Origin: Nibribacter roseus
GTDB lineage: Bacteria; Bacteroidota; Bacteroidia; Cytophagales; Hymenobacteraceae
Direction of reading: 5' to 3'
Assembly: GCF_042662225.1 (NCBI RefSeq)
Contig: NZ_JBHSYQ010000006.1
Location: 293,942 to 357,941 of the forward strand
Length of the DNA stretch: 64,000 nt
Part shown: positions 33,507 to 41,818 of the stretch, piece by piece
How positions within the stretch are numbered: position 1 is the first letter of the stretch
Layout of the letters: each line of letters starts with the position of its first letter
The notes under the pieces: generated by a model
What the model saw: only the letters and a program-made list of their open reading frames with translations
What the model was told of the DNA's origin: nothing
The model's database searches: none
Position numbers and translations under genes: made by a program

Positions 33507-34604
33507 ATGGATTTTCAGGACATTATAAAGGCATTGGGCGAGAAAGTCTCGCGTATGCAAGATTCGATTCATACTGAAGAGGCCACTAAAATGGCTTTCG
33601 TCATGCCATTCATTTCAGCATTAGGATATGATGTTTTTAACCCAATGGAAGTAGTTCCTGAATTCATAGCTGATATAGGTATAAAGAAAGGAGAGAAAGT
33701 TGATTATTGCATTTTCAAAGACGGAGCTGCGTCAATCATCATTGAATGCAAACATTGGAAAGAAAAGCTTGATGTGCACAATTCGCAGTTACATAGATAT
33801 TTTCACGTCACCTCAGCCCGTTTTGGCATTCTGACTAATGGTGTAGTTTATAGGTTTTACACAGACTTAGTAGAGCCGAACAAAATGGATGACAAACCGT
33901 TTTGGGAGTTCAACATTACAGAAGTAAGCGAGCAGGCTATCTTTGAACTGAAGAAATACCACAAAGCCCAGTTTAGCGTAGAGAATATTTTAAGTTCAGC
34001 CACAGAGCTTAAATATGCTAAAGAGATTAAGCGCATCATGTTGGAGGAAATGGCAAACCCCACGGATGTGTTTGTAAAGCATTTTGCTCGCCAAATAGTA
34101 TCTGGGGCTATGACTGCTAAAGTACTGGAACAATATACGGGGCTCGTGAAAAAGTCTATCAATGGGCTTATAAGTGAAATGATAAGCGACAGACTTAAAT
34201 CAGCTCTTGCCTCTGAAGAAGACAGAAACTTTGTGCAAACAAGAGTAGAAGACGAAAAAACCGTTCATCCAGCTAATCCTGAACCGGCCAATAAAGTGAC
34301 TACTACTGAAATGGAAAAAGAAGCCTTCTATATTGTTCGCTCCATTCTTAGAGGAAGTATAGACGCCAGCCGTATTTATCATCGTGATACCCAAAGTTAT
34401 TTTGGAGTTTTATTAGACGATAATAACCGTAAACCCATTTGTAGGCTGAATTTGGAAGGAGCGAAGAAATCAATTACTCTCTTTGATGAATTAAAGAAAG
34501 AATCACGACATGAGCTGCAAAGCCTAGATGACATTTACGCTCACGCTGAGCAACTGATCAATACTGCCATGAGCTATGATTTGAAATCTGTTTCGTTAAA
34601 CTAA
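33507..34604 (+). CDS. Stand-alone HsdR N-terminal-type restriction endonuclease-like protein
   Basis: 365 residues. The first ~160 form a PD-(D/E)XK domain of the type I restriction HSDR_N kind: an early Glu (EEATKMAFVMPFISALGYDVF), catalytic Asp in KVDYCIF and E-C-K in IIIECKHWKEKL. The C-terminal half is helical then beta-rich (SIDASRIYHRDTQSYFGVLLDDN) and has no helicase. Proteins of this shape are annotated as type I restriction nucleases although no HsdM/HsdS is nearby. AT-rich compared with the region and next to a transposase, so acquisition is plausible. Role in defence is unproven. Confidence 0.82.
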   Translation: MDFQDIIKALGEKVSRMQDSIHTEEATKMAFVMPFISALGYDVFNPMEVVPEFIADIGIKKGEKVDYCIFKDGAASIIIECKHWKEKLDVHNSQLHRYFHVTSARFGILTNGVVYRFYTDLVEPNKMDDKPFWEFNITEVSEQAIFELKKYHKAQFSVENILSSATELKYAKEIKRIMLEEMANPTDVFVKHFARQIVSGAMTAKVLEQYTGLVKKSINGLISEMISDRLKSALASEEDRNFVQTRVEDEKTVHPANPEPANKVTTTEMEKEAFYIVRSILRGSIDASRIYHRDTQSYFGVLLDDNNRKPICRLNLEGAKKSITLFDELKKESRHELQSLDDIYAHAEQLINTAMSYDLKSVSLN

Positions 34605-34638
34605 GATTATACCCATGGTAGAAATATAAGAAAGTAGA

Positions 34639-34682
34639 AAGAGTCTGGCTTGAGTAGAAGAACCCTACTAAGCCAGACTCTT
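34639..34682. terminator. Hairpin terminator between convergent genes
   Basis: AAGAGTCTGGCTT (34639-34651) pairs with AAGCCAGACTCTT (34670-34682), perfect 13 bp. It separates the nuclease gene from the RAYT unit. Confidence 0.75.
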
Positions 34683-34685
34683 ATT

Positions 34686-34715
34686 ACTATGGCGCGGAAG
34701 TTACTTCCGTGCCTT
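34686..34715 (+). repeat. RAYT-flanking REP repeat, left copy
   Basis: A 30-base element (ACTATGGCGCGGAAG...CGTGCCTT) with an inner palindrome CGGAAGTTACTTCCG. It is the exact reverse complement of 35306-35335 and ends 3 bases past the transposase stop. Confidence 0.85.
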
Positions 34716-34718
34716 TTG

Positions 34719-35270
34719 TCATTCTATAAAAGATACTGCTATTAGTCCTTTACCGCCTGCGTAGTCAGTGGCACTACTAAAGACATAAGCTTCCGCCTCG
34801 CTTACAATTCCAGTCGCTACCGGATTCTGATGAATGTAGTCTAAGCACCGTTGCTGCTGATCATTATTGGTCAACTCCACTGGGTGGTATTGGTTCTGCC
34901 AAAACTGGTATTTCAGATGTTTGGAGCTTCCTGCTGCGGCTTCCTTTAAGATGGATAACATCCAGTCTTTTCTGCTCTCCTGTATGTTCTCCTGAATAGC
35001 CCGTACCAATGCCACTGAGGTGTATTTCTTGAAATCACGAATTATGTCTGCCAATGCCATGCCACCATCTGTGCCTAACGCTAAGTGCAAGTGATTGGTC
35101 ATGATGCACCATGCATAGATGATCAACCCTTTTTTCTGTTGGCAGTAGCGCAGGCTTTCAACAAGTATGTCTTTATACTCCCGCCGTGTAAATACATCAA
35201 CCCACTGAACTACCGCAAAGGTGACAAAATAGATTCCTTCAGGATTTTTAGCTTTGTACTTTTCGCTCAT
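34719..35270 (-). CDS. REP-associated tyrosine transposase (RAYT, Y1_Tnp)
   Basis: 183 residues. HUH motif His60-Leu-His62 in WCIMTNHLHLAL and a candidate catalytic Tyr83 in DFKKYTSVAL are those of IS200/IS605-related RAYT proteins, which nick and join REP hairpins as single strands. GIYFVTFAVVQWVDVFTR at 12-29 is the typical first strand and helix. RAYTs are usually domesticated single-copy genes. Intact, with no frameshift. Flanked by 30-base REP repeats. Confidence 0.92.
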   Translation of the reverse strand: MSEKYKAKNPEGIYFVTFAVVQWVDVFTRREYKDILVESLRYCQQKKGLIIYAWCIMTNHLHLALGTDGGMALADIIRDFKKYTSVALVRAIQENIQESRKDWMLSILKEAAAGSSKHLKYQFWQNQYHPVELTNNDQQQRCLDYIHQNPVATGIVSEAEAYVFSSATDYAGGKGLIAVSFIE

Positions 35271-35305
35271 AGCTAGCTAATTGGCTCTACATACACTAAC
35301 TGTGG

Positions 35306-35335
35306 AAGGCACGGAAGTAACTTCCGCGCCATAGT
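35306..35335 (-). repeat. RAYT-flanking REP repeat, right copy
   Basis: Exact inverse of 34686-34715, 36 bases upstream of the transposase ATG. Confidence 0.85.
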
Positions 35336-35364
35336 TGTAAGAATTATGGTCTTCTATTATTTAG

Positions 35365-35793
35365 CTATCTTCTCAAGCCCTTCTCCGCATCCTGCTCATA
35401 TGCCATGCGCATATAAAACAGCACCTCCTCATTCAGATCTTCTTTATCATAAAACCGCACGTAGTGGTTTGTGAGCTTATCGCCAAGATGCCCTATTTTG
35501 TGGAAGCAGAGCGTGTTGTCATAAACTTGGTTCAGAGGCAGGCACACGTCCAGAAAGTTTCTTCCGAACTGAAATATGGAGCAGAAGCGTGTGTTCTTGG
35601 CCAGCGAGATCATGGTTTTGGCGGGGTGAATTTTATAGTCGCCAATGGTGCGGTACTGCGCCAGAAAGTGGTGGTACAGGCTCACCGTCACCTCAGATTT
35701 GCCGCGCAAAAAATCAGCCTCGGTTTTGTCTAGGCAGGAGTGGGACTGGTGCGTGCGCAGAAAAGATTGGGTGCAGGTGGGGCAGGTCCACAT
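35365..35793 (-). CDS. DUF5655-type protein with N-terminal zinc ribbon
   Basis: 142 residues from ATG 35793; the longer frame would begin inside a family A palindrome. N-terminal WTCPTC with HSC downstream suggests a small zinc site. The rest contains AKTMISLAKNTRFCSIFQFG, FLDVCLPL and a conserved EDLNEEV near the end, as in DUF5655. Function unknown; cytoplasmic. AT balance normal for the region. Confidence 0.8.
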   Translation of the reverse strand: MWTCPTCTQSFLRTHQSHSCLDKTEADFLRGKSEVTVSLYHHFLAQYRTIGDYKIHPAKTMISLAKNTRFCSIFQFGRNFLDVCLPLNQVYDNTLCFHKIGHLGDKLTNHYVRFYDKEDLNEEVLFYMRMAYEQDAEKGLRR

Positions 35794-35800
35794 GGGCGGG

Positions 35801-35838
35801 CGTTTTAGTCTTGTTTTCAGAAAACTAGGGCATAAACA
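35801..35838. repeat. Family A palindrome, copy 15
   Basis: CGTTTTAGTCTTGTTTT and AAAACTAGGGCATAAAC, 8 bases upstream of the DUF5655 start, in a divergent gap. Confidence 0.6.
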
Positions 35839-35989
35839 GCAGCGAAGCAACTGAGCGTGCCTAAATTTAGAGCTAAGTGCTGGGGCAAAGCTCTGAGGTT
35901 CAATCTATAGTTTTGCTGCCAGCATTATGTATACTTCGTTTAATGATCAATTGTATGAATTTGTAGAGCCCTTTAGATTTACCTTTTTG

Positions 35990-36025
35990 GTATTTATACT
36001 AAATTTGTACGTATTTATACTGAAT
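35990..36025 (+). promoter_or_regulatory. Promoter with phased direct repeats
   Basis: TAAATTTG at 36000-36007 fits the TAnnTTTG box. GTATTTATACTAAAT (35990-36004) and GTATTTATACTGAAT (36011-36025) are direct repeats exactly 21 bases apart, two helical turns, overlapping the box. A dimeric regulator site is plausible. Confidence 0.45.
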
Positions 36026-36036
36026 GTGAAACTTCA

Positions 36037-36378
36037 ATGGGTGATTTGTCAGTTAATTGTCATTCCGAAAAAGAGTTCGTTGAATTTCTTTGTAAGGTGT
36101 TTAAATGCCTGCACCAAGACTGGAGCAAGATAAAGGCCATTGATTGGGACGATAACAATCAAGTTTTTTGGTTGATCACTAACAGTGAATTAAAGTGGTA
36201 CGTGCAATCAGATATCATTGTGTTCAACGCCAATGGTTCAATACTCACCACGCAGGTTCCTCAAAATTCTGAACTACAGAAAAAGCTGACGCAGTTTCAC
36301 ACAGAATTCATCCACCCCGTCTTCTTGTTTAAGGAATATAAAGAGGATTTAAAGAATTGCGTGGAATGGAATTCCTAA
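36037..36378 (+). CDS. Small hypothetical protein
   Basis: 113 residues, soluble, rich in Trp, Phe and Lys (DWDDNNQVFWLITNSELKWYVQSD). AT-rich. No family recognised. Its promoter region carries direct repeats. Ends before a family A palindrome. Confidence 0.6.
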   Translation: MGDLSVNCHSEKEFVEFLCKVFKCLHQDWSKIKAIDWDDNNQVFWLITNSELKWYVQSDIIVFNANGSILTTQVPQNSELQKKLTQFHTEFIHPVFLFKEYKEDLKNCVEWNS

Positions 36379-36398
36379 AAATATAAATTGCTTTACAC

Positions 36399-36437
36399 TG
36401 TTTTTGGCCTGTTTTAAGAAAAGTAAGCCAAAAACAA
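36399..36437. repeat. Family A palindrome, copy 16
   Basis: TGTTTTTGGCCTGTTTT and AAAAGTAAGCCAAAAAC, 21 bases after the preceding gene, in a convergent gap. Confidence 0.7.
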
Positions 36438-36492
36438 TTTCTTCTTAGAGCGGAAGTAGCACTTATAGGGGAGGGCGGAGCTACCGAGTGCC

Positions 36493-36873
36493 TTACCTTA
36501 CTGACGTGATCCACCAGGTGTTGCCACAAAAGTCTTTCACGCCGCCGCTGCGGCCGTATTCCTGATCGCGGAGTTCCAGTACTGAGGTAGCGCCTTCCGC
36601 CAGCGCCTTCTGATACGCCTCGTCGGCGTTGGGTACGTATAGGAAGAGACCTGCAGGCTGGGCAGTCCATTCGTCTGTGGCTTCGGCAATCATAAGCGTG
36701 CTGCCGCTAATGGTCACTTCAGCATGCATGATCAAACCGTCTTCACGTAGGTGCTTCATTTTTTCCTCCGCCCCAAACACCTTGTGCAGGAAATCTATAA
36801 GCTGCGAGGCTTTGGGTACGATCAGGTACGGCATTACGGCCTGGTAGCCAGCGGGAATAGTAGGACTGTTCAT
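36493..36873 (-). CDS. VOC-family (glyoxalase/PhnB-like) protein
   Basis: 126 residues with the beta-alpha-beta-beta-beta fold of VOC proteins: MPYLIVPKASQLIDFLHKVFGAEE, MHAEVTISGSTLMIAEA, LFLYVPNADEAYQKALAEGA and DFCGNTWWITSV. His in MHAEV and Glu/Asp positions could bind metal. Substrate unknown. Starts 22 bases upstream of the end of the next minus-strand gene, likely the same transcript. Confidence 0.87.
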   Translation of the reverse strand: MNSPTIPAGYQAVMPYLIVPKASQLIDFLHKVFGAEEKMKHLREDGLIMHAEVTISGSTLMIAEATDEWTAQPAGLFLYVPNADEAYQKALAEGATSVLELRDQEYGRSGGVKDFCGNTWWITSVR

Positions 36874-36894
36874 TTTGTCTTTTTTTAGAAGATC

Positions 36895-37629
36895 TTACCT
36901 GAAAACATAATTGCCAGCAGCGTTAACCTGTACCGTCGGCAGCTTTTTATTTTTCTCGAAATAGGTGTACCCACCTTTCAGGTTCTCCCAAAACGAGAGC
37001 AAAGGTTTCTTGTTAGCGTACTCCTGTTGTAGCTGGGTATAGGCCGTTGTGCTGTAACGTGCCGGAAAAATATGCACCGGAATTTTGGTTTGCCCGTTGT
37101 TAAAAGCCTCCGCCGCCAGCAGGTACACCTCCTTTATTTTGTCATCGGTGATGGTGATGCAGCCAATGGTCACGCAGGCTCCGTGAATAAAGATGTCACC
37201 GCCCAAACGGCCTTTGCCTTTGATCTTATCGGCGGCATTGGGGTAATTAATGCCCAACGAGAGGTAGAAATTACTCTGGGGATTAAAGCGGTCTATGAAG
37301 TAATAGCCTTCTGGAATTTGTAAGTCCCCTTCCTGGCGTTTAGGCCCCAGCGTGCCTGACATGGAGCAGAAGGGGTAAGTAATCAGCAACTGGTAGTTCT
37401 GATCGGTTTTGTTTTTAGCCCACACCTCCAGCACTTCTTCCTGCTTGAAAGCCCTCATGTACAGCTGCAGCGTGTTCAAAGAAAGGGATTTGCTTTTCAG
37501 CAGCCGCTCTGCCCCGGCCTTTTTTTCCTGATATGCCGTTTGCACCCGTTCGTGCTTCAGTTGTTGATCTTTGAAACTATCGGCGGTGAGTAGGCCTGCT
37601 AAAAGGAGCAGAATGAAGGCGTGTTTCAT
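36895..37629 (-). CDS. YafK-like L,D-transpeptidase
   Basis: 244 residues with an N-terminal signal (MKHAFILLLLAGLLTADS). The YkuD-type catalytic motif is His149-Gly...Gly156-Cys157 (IFIHGACVTIGCITITDD). Upstream GDLQIPEGYYFIDRFNPQSN is typical of the YafK/ErfK subgroup. It acts in the periplasm on peptidoglycan or its crosslinks to lipoproteins; the precise reaction is not known. Probably co-transcribed with the VOC gene. Confidence 0.9.
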   Translation of the reverse strand: MKHAFILLLLAGLLTADSFKDQQLKHERVQTAYQEKKAGAERLLKSKSLSLNTLQLYMRAFKQEEVLEVWAKNKTDQNYQLLITYPFCSMSGTLGPKRQEGDLQIPEGYYFIDRFNPQSNFYLSLGINYPNAADKIKGKGRLGGDIFIHGACVTIGCITITDDKIKEVYLLAAEAFNNGQTKIPVHIFPARYSTTAYTQLQQEYANKKPLLSFWENLKGGYTYFEKNKKLPTVQVNAAGNYVFR

Positions 37630-37977
37630 GTGTTAAGTCATTGAACACATGAATTTAATGAATTATTCTATTCTTGCTATGTTTGGGTTGTTATTCTGTA
37701 ATAGGAGTCAATAAAGACGAAGGCAAGGCTGAAAAAACCTTCTCTTTTTGCCCTCCAAAAGGATCTTGGGACAAGCCAGAAAAGCCTTTTTTCCCGTGCT
37801 ACTGCAGCTTGCCTTTGAGATCTGCCAAAGTCTATTGAAAATTTAAAAATGCCAATCGGGAGATTGGCTGTACGGTAGGTGCGTAGAGCGCTACGCTAAC
37901 TCTACGCACAACAAAATTATGAAAAGTCAGTCGCTCAAATAGATGCCAAAAAACAATCAGCAACAAACAATCAACTA
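37630..37977. other. Gap with hairpins
   Basis: No gene. Two hairpins at 37851-37909 lie on the downstream side of the DUF1456 gene. Confidence 0.45.
37851..37909. terminator. Two adjacent hairpins
   Basis: GCCAATC (37851-37857) with GATTGGC (37862-37868), and GTGCGTAGA (37879-37887) with TCTACGCAC (37901-37909). Both lie past the DUF1456 stop on the minus strand. No T-tract. Confidence 0.4.
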
Positions 37978-38244
37978 TCAATTAGTCTTGCGGTACGGTT
38001 TTTTGGCTGGTGCGGCTTTCTTTTCTTCTGGGGTGCCGCGCATGTGTATGACAAGGCCATTCAGGAAGTTACGCAGCAGTTGGTCTCCGCAGGGTTTATA
38101 GTTGGGGTGGTCTTCTTTCCGGAATATAGCGCCTAATTCACTTTTGGTCACGTTGAAATCCACCAGCTTCAGAATGTTGATTATGTCGTCATCGCGCAGT
38201 TGCAGGGCCACGCGCAGCTTTTTCATGATGTCGTTGTTGGTCAT
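37978..38244 (-). CDS. DUF1456 family protein, single repeat
   Basis: 88 residues. MKKLRVALQLRDDDIINILKLVDFNVTKSEL...FRKEDHP with CGDQLLRNFLNGLV is one DUF1456 (YehS) repeat; the E. coli protein has two. A Lys-rich tail EEKKAAPAKKPYRKTN follows. Cytoplasmic, function unknown. Its promoter region abuts the family A palindrome of the next gene. Confidence 0.88.
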   Translation of the reverse strand: MTNNDIMKKLRVALQLRDDDIINILKLVDFNVTKSELGAIFRKEDHPNYKPCGDQLLRNFLNGLVIHMRGTPEEKKAAPAKKPYRKTN

Positions 38245-38324
38245 AAAGCAGGTTCAAGTTGGGTGTAAAAGTACAACTTCTTACGTAAGCCCAGCAAAGC
38301 TGGCGTAACACCCGCTCATTTTTC

Positions 38325-38363
38325 CTGTTTTAGGCTTGGTTTTAGAAATTCAGGTCTAAAACA
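38325..38363. repeat. Family A palindrome, copy 17
   Basis: CTGTTTTAGGCTTGGTTTT and AAATTCAGGTCTAAAACAG, 11 bases past the stop of the barrel gene. Confidence 0.72.
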
Positions 38364-38373
38364 GCCCCAAAAC

Positions 38374-40863
38374 TCAGCCTCTTTTCTGCTCAGGCTCGTC
38401 TACCAGTTTCTTCAACACTTTGTCAGACTTGAATTCCATTTTGCCGAACCGGAAGTTAAAGCTCAGGCGCACAATGCGGTTGTAGTTGTTGTTGAAGTTG
38501 CTGTTCACCGAGTTTGGGTTACGCACCGTGGTTTGAATGGTGTTGTTGCTGAACAGAAAATTCTCCACGTTCAGGCTAAGGCTGGCTTTCCGGTTCATGA
38601 ACTGTTTGCGTAGCCCCATGCTGTACGAGTAGAAGGGGGTGCTTTTGCTTTGCAACGACATGCGCCCAGAATTATATGAGCCAGCCGCCTGTACGCTGAA
38701 CTCCTTCTGGAAACGGTAAGAAGCATTGGAGCTCATGTTGTACATAAACCCGGAGCGGCGCAGTGTGGTGGTTCCGTTGTCAATGAGCAGGTCGTTGTAG
38801 AAAATGTTGAAGTTGGCGCCAAACTGCCCTTTCTCCAGAAATCGGGTGTTCAGGGAGAGGTTGGTGCCGTAAGAGGCGTTTTTGCCCAGGTTGCGGTAAG
38901 TAGTGTGCTGAATGGTGTCACCGTTCTCTACCACCGGAAGCTGGTAGTGCCCAATGTCATTGTTCGTTTGCCGCCAATACGCCGAAGCCGATACGCTGGT
39001 GCGCTTGATAAACCAGCTGTAGCTAAGGTCAGTGTTGTGCGTCAGCTCAGATTCCAGCTCGGGGTTGCCGTACCTGATGTTGATGCGGTTGCTTTCGTTG
39101 CGGTAAGGGTTTAACTGCCAAATGCCGGGCCGGTGTATACGGGTGGAGTAACTGATTCTGATGCGCTGGTTGTTCTCGAAATTGCGCAGGAACATGATGT
39201 TGGGCATAAAGTTGCTGAACGGTCGGTCAATGGTAGAACCCGTGGTGGCAAAATGACCGTGAACGTTGGTGTACTCATAGCGCCCGCCCAACCGCAGCAC
39301 ATATTTCTTATCTAGGCGGTAACGGTACGAGAAGTAGGAGGAGTACACATCCTGATCATAGTTGAACACATTAGACCGGGCCGGGTTTACCTCCAACGGT
39401 GCTTCTGGTGACCGTGCCGAAGAGAACTGGTAGTTGCTGGCCGAGGAGCGGAGTACCGCCTTGCTGCCTACTTCCAGATGCCCCCACTTGTCAAACGGGT
39501 GAGAGTAGTCAGCCTGAAAGACCATTTCTCGGTTTGTGCCGTGGTTGTCGTTCCGCTCCAGGTAATCAATTACACCATCGGCGTTCTGTTGGTCAAGGCT
39601 GTAGTCGCTGTTGCGCTGGTTTGTGTTGTAAATAGCCATCAGTTCCAGCTCCTGGTCTTCCTTATGGAATTTCTTTTTGTGGCGCACATTCAGGTCAACG
39701 CTGCGCGATTGGCCCACATTGTCTATGTTGCGGTTGTACTGCCGGATCAGAGCTCCATCGGCGTTTGTTTCAATAGAGTTCAAGATGCGCTCGTTCAGGC
39801 TGCCGGAGCGGTTTACCCGCATGTTGGCGCTCAGGTTGTTCTTCTCATTGAAGTCATAGTCAGCGCCCAGCTGAGAAAACAGTGAGCGGCCGGTGTTGTC
39901 AAAAGTGCTGGTCTGTCTTATTTGTTTTGAGGCATAAAGCACCTGATCTTCCTCCATAAAATACTGCTGCTCTGATTCAGAATCGCCGAAGCGGTCGTTG
40001 AAATTGCCGCCCACGCTGGCTCTCACACCCAGTCCTTTCTTGCGGACATTCAGGTGAGTGTTCAGCCTATTGGCGCGGTTACCGGTGGTGGCCGTTACAG
40101 ATCCGGTCATGCCTTCCAGATTGCTTTGCTTCGTGATGATGTTCACTACCCCGGCACTGCCCTCGGCGTCATACTTTGCGGAGGGGCTGGTAATTACCTC
40201 AACACTTTTGATCATGTCAGACGGAATCTGCTCCAGCGCCTCAGCCAAATTGTCGCCTAAAATAGAGGAAGGTTTGCCGTTAATAAGTATGCGTACTTTG
40301 TTACTGCCCCTCAGCTCTACGTTTCCGTCTAAATCAACAGAGAGCTGCGGTACTTTTTTCAGCACATCGGCGGCTGTGCCTCCAATGTTTGTGATGTCGT
40401 TTTCGGCGTTGTACACCAGCCCGTCATCGGTTTCCTGCACCAGGTCTTTTTCACCGGTAACCACTACCTCTTCCAGTTTCTTGCTGTCGGTTTCTAATAA
40501 AATGGTACCTACGTTTAAAGTGGTTGCGCCACTAGAAACCGTAATAGGGTAAATTTTAGTTTGATACCCAATAAAACTGATGGCGAGGTTGTATTTGCCC
40601 GGTGCTACTTGCGGCAAACTGAATTTCCCATTTTCATCGGCAGAGGTGCCGGTCAGGTTTTTGCCCTCCTTGTCTTGCAGCGCCACGGTGGCAAAGCCTA
40701 CTGCTTGTTTGCTGGTGGTATCTTGCACCACGCCTGTTACTGTAGTAGAATTATGTTGACTTCGCTTAGTAAAAGATACAGAAGTGTTGGCCCCTGAAGC
40801 GGCAATTGTGGAGGAAAAACAGACTAAAAGCGCAAAAATGCTCAGGAGGAAAAGTTTCTTCAT
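38374..40863 (-). CDS. TonB-dependent receptor / outer-membrane beta-barrel protein
   Basis: 829 residues. Signal peptide (MKKLFLLSIFALLVCFSS), a carboxypeptidase-regulatory-like domain about 40-125 (VTGVVQDTTSKQAVGFATVAL), a plug with LEEVVVTGEKDLVQ and RILINGKPSSILGDN and SAGVVNIITK, then a barrel (OMP_b-brl_3 type). It lacks a SusD partner. It belongs to the broad barrel family that is often regulated by signals or stress; ligand unknown. Monocistronic. Confidence 0.9.
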   Translation of the reverse strand: MKKLFLLSIFALLVCFSSTIAASGANTSVSFTKRSQHNSTTVTGVVQDTTSKQAVGFATVALQDKEGKNLTGTSADENGKFSLPQVAPGKYNLAISFIGYQTKIYPITVSSGATTLNVGTILLETDSKKLEEVVVTGEKDLVQETDDGLVYNAENDITNIGGTAADVLKKVPQLSVDLDGNVELRGSNKVRILINGKPSSILGDNLAEALEQIPSDMIKSVEVITSPSAKYDAEGSAGVVNIITKQSNLEGMTGSVTATTGNRANRLNTHLNVRKKGLGVRASVGGNFNDRFGDSESEQQYFMEEDQVLYASKQIRQTSTFDNTGRSLFSQLGADYDFNEKNNLSANMRVNRSGSLNERILNSIETNADGALIRQYNRNIDNVGQSRSVDLNVRHKKKFHKEDQELELMAIYNTNQRNSDYSLDQQNADGVIDYLERNDNHGTNREMVFQADYSHPFDKWGHLEVGSKAVLRSSASNYQFSSARSPEAPLEVNPARSNVFNYDQDVYSSYFSYRYRLDKKYVLRLGGRYEYTNVHGHFATTGSTIDRPFSNFMPNIMFLRNFENNQRIRISYSTRIHRPGIWQLNPYRNESNRINIRYGNPELESELTHNTDLSYSWFIKRTSVSASAYWRQTNNDIGHYQLPVVENGDTIQHTTYRNLGKNASYGTNLSLNTRFLEKGQFGANFNIFYNDLLIDNGTTTLRRSGFMYNMSSNASYRFQKEFSVQAAGSYNSGRMSLQSKSTPFYSYSMGLRKQFMNRKASLSLNVENFLFSNNTIQTTVRNPNSVNSNFNNNYNRIVRLSFNFRFGKMEFKSDKVLKKLVDEPEQKRG

Positions 40864-41394
40864 TAATGCCTTCAGGCCATGTGCCTGTTGAGTTTACAGG
40901 TAAAAGACGTTTGGTAAAGAGTTAAGCCGCACTACCTCCGCCACTTCCTAAGCTTTAACTCCTGCTTTTAGATAACGCTAGGCCTCAAAGGTTTAATGTG
41001 CTGAGGTAAAAAAAGAAAATGTAGCCAATGTTTGAGCTAAAGATGAAAAATAGAAGACAGTCTCTACAGATTGCACCAAGTCTTTACTAGTTCAAATTTC
41101 TTACTTCTGGCATTTTGAAAGGAGTACTAGCGACAAACTTTTGTAATAGAATTGGAGCTATTTTCTAGCTCGTAATTAAGTTCTTTACAAGAAATCAGCG
41201 GGAGAAGCTTATTTCATGTCAATAAATTGTGTGGCGTCAGGCTGCTTTCTGCTTCAGTTTCTAAAAATTGTGTTTTAGGGCAGTTTTTGGAAAAATGGCT
41301 CCAAAGCAGCTTCGCAAGAATCAGGAGCGTTTTTAGTGGAATGGTTTGGTGCCTAACTAGTACCTTTACGGCTTAACTGAATCTTCTGAATACT
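40864..41394. other. Divergent gap
   Basis: No gene. One family A palindrome (41270-41311) and a TACCTTTA box at about 41360-41367 before the YciI gene. Confidence 0.45.
41270..41311. repeat. Family A palindrome, copy 18
   Basis: GTGTTTTAGGGCAGTTTTT and AAAAATGGCTCCAAAGC, in a divergent gap about 85 bases upstream of the YciI gene. Confidence 0.6.
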
Positions 41395-41685
41395 ATGAAA
41401 CAATATCTGATTACTGGCATAGATTATACCGATGCAGGTGCCTTAGATCGTAGAATGGCAGCCCGGCCTGCGCATTTAGAGGGGGTGAAAAAGCTGAAAG
41501 AAAATGGCAACTTCATCTTAGGTGGTGCTCATTTAAGTTCTGAAGACAAGATGATAGGTTCTACCATGGTCATGCAGTTTGAGCAAGAGGCTGACCTGCA
41601 GAACTACCTTGACCAGGAGCCATACATTCTGCAGAAGGTTTGGGAACAAGTTGAAGTTAAACCGTTCAAAGTAGCGCAGGTCTAA
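41395..41685 (+). CDS. YciI-family protein
   Basis: 96 residues. YCII fold: MKQYLITGIDYTDAGALDRRM, His in PAHLEGVKKLKENG and GGAHLSSEDKMIGSTMVMQF. The conserved His/Asp pair suggests an enzymatic site, and family members bind or process small substrates, but the activity is undefined. Cytoplasmic, monocistronic. Confidence 0.9.
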   Translation: MKQYLITGIDYTDAGALDRRMAARPAHLEGVKKLKENGNFILGGAHLSSEDKMIGSTMVMQFEQEADLQNYLDQEPYILQKVWEQVEVKPFKVAQV

Positions 41686-41728
41686 GCAAGGGGTTCCAAA
41701 GTCATGTCTCGTAAGGGGCTGAGTTTCT

Positions 41729-41762
41729 GTGCGAGTGATTCTCCGCCACGAATCACTCACAC
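41729..41762. terminator. Hairpin between convergent genes
   Basis: GAGTGATT (41733-41740) and AATCACTC (41751-41758), extended by GTG/CAC outside. No T-tract. Confidence 0.4.
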
Positions 41763-41818
41763 TGCGCCCCCAAGCTTACAGAGCGACCATCCTCTCCTTG
41801 GCAATGAAAGCTACTTCA

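Larger units (their letters stand above)
34686..35335 (-). mobile_element. RAYT transposase unit bounded by REP inverted repeats
   Basis: A 650-base unit: a Y1 transposase gene between perfect 30-base inverted repeats, each with an inner palindrome. This is the known REP-RAYT arrangement (REPtron). No other copies of this REP were found in the window. Confidence 0.8.
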
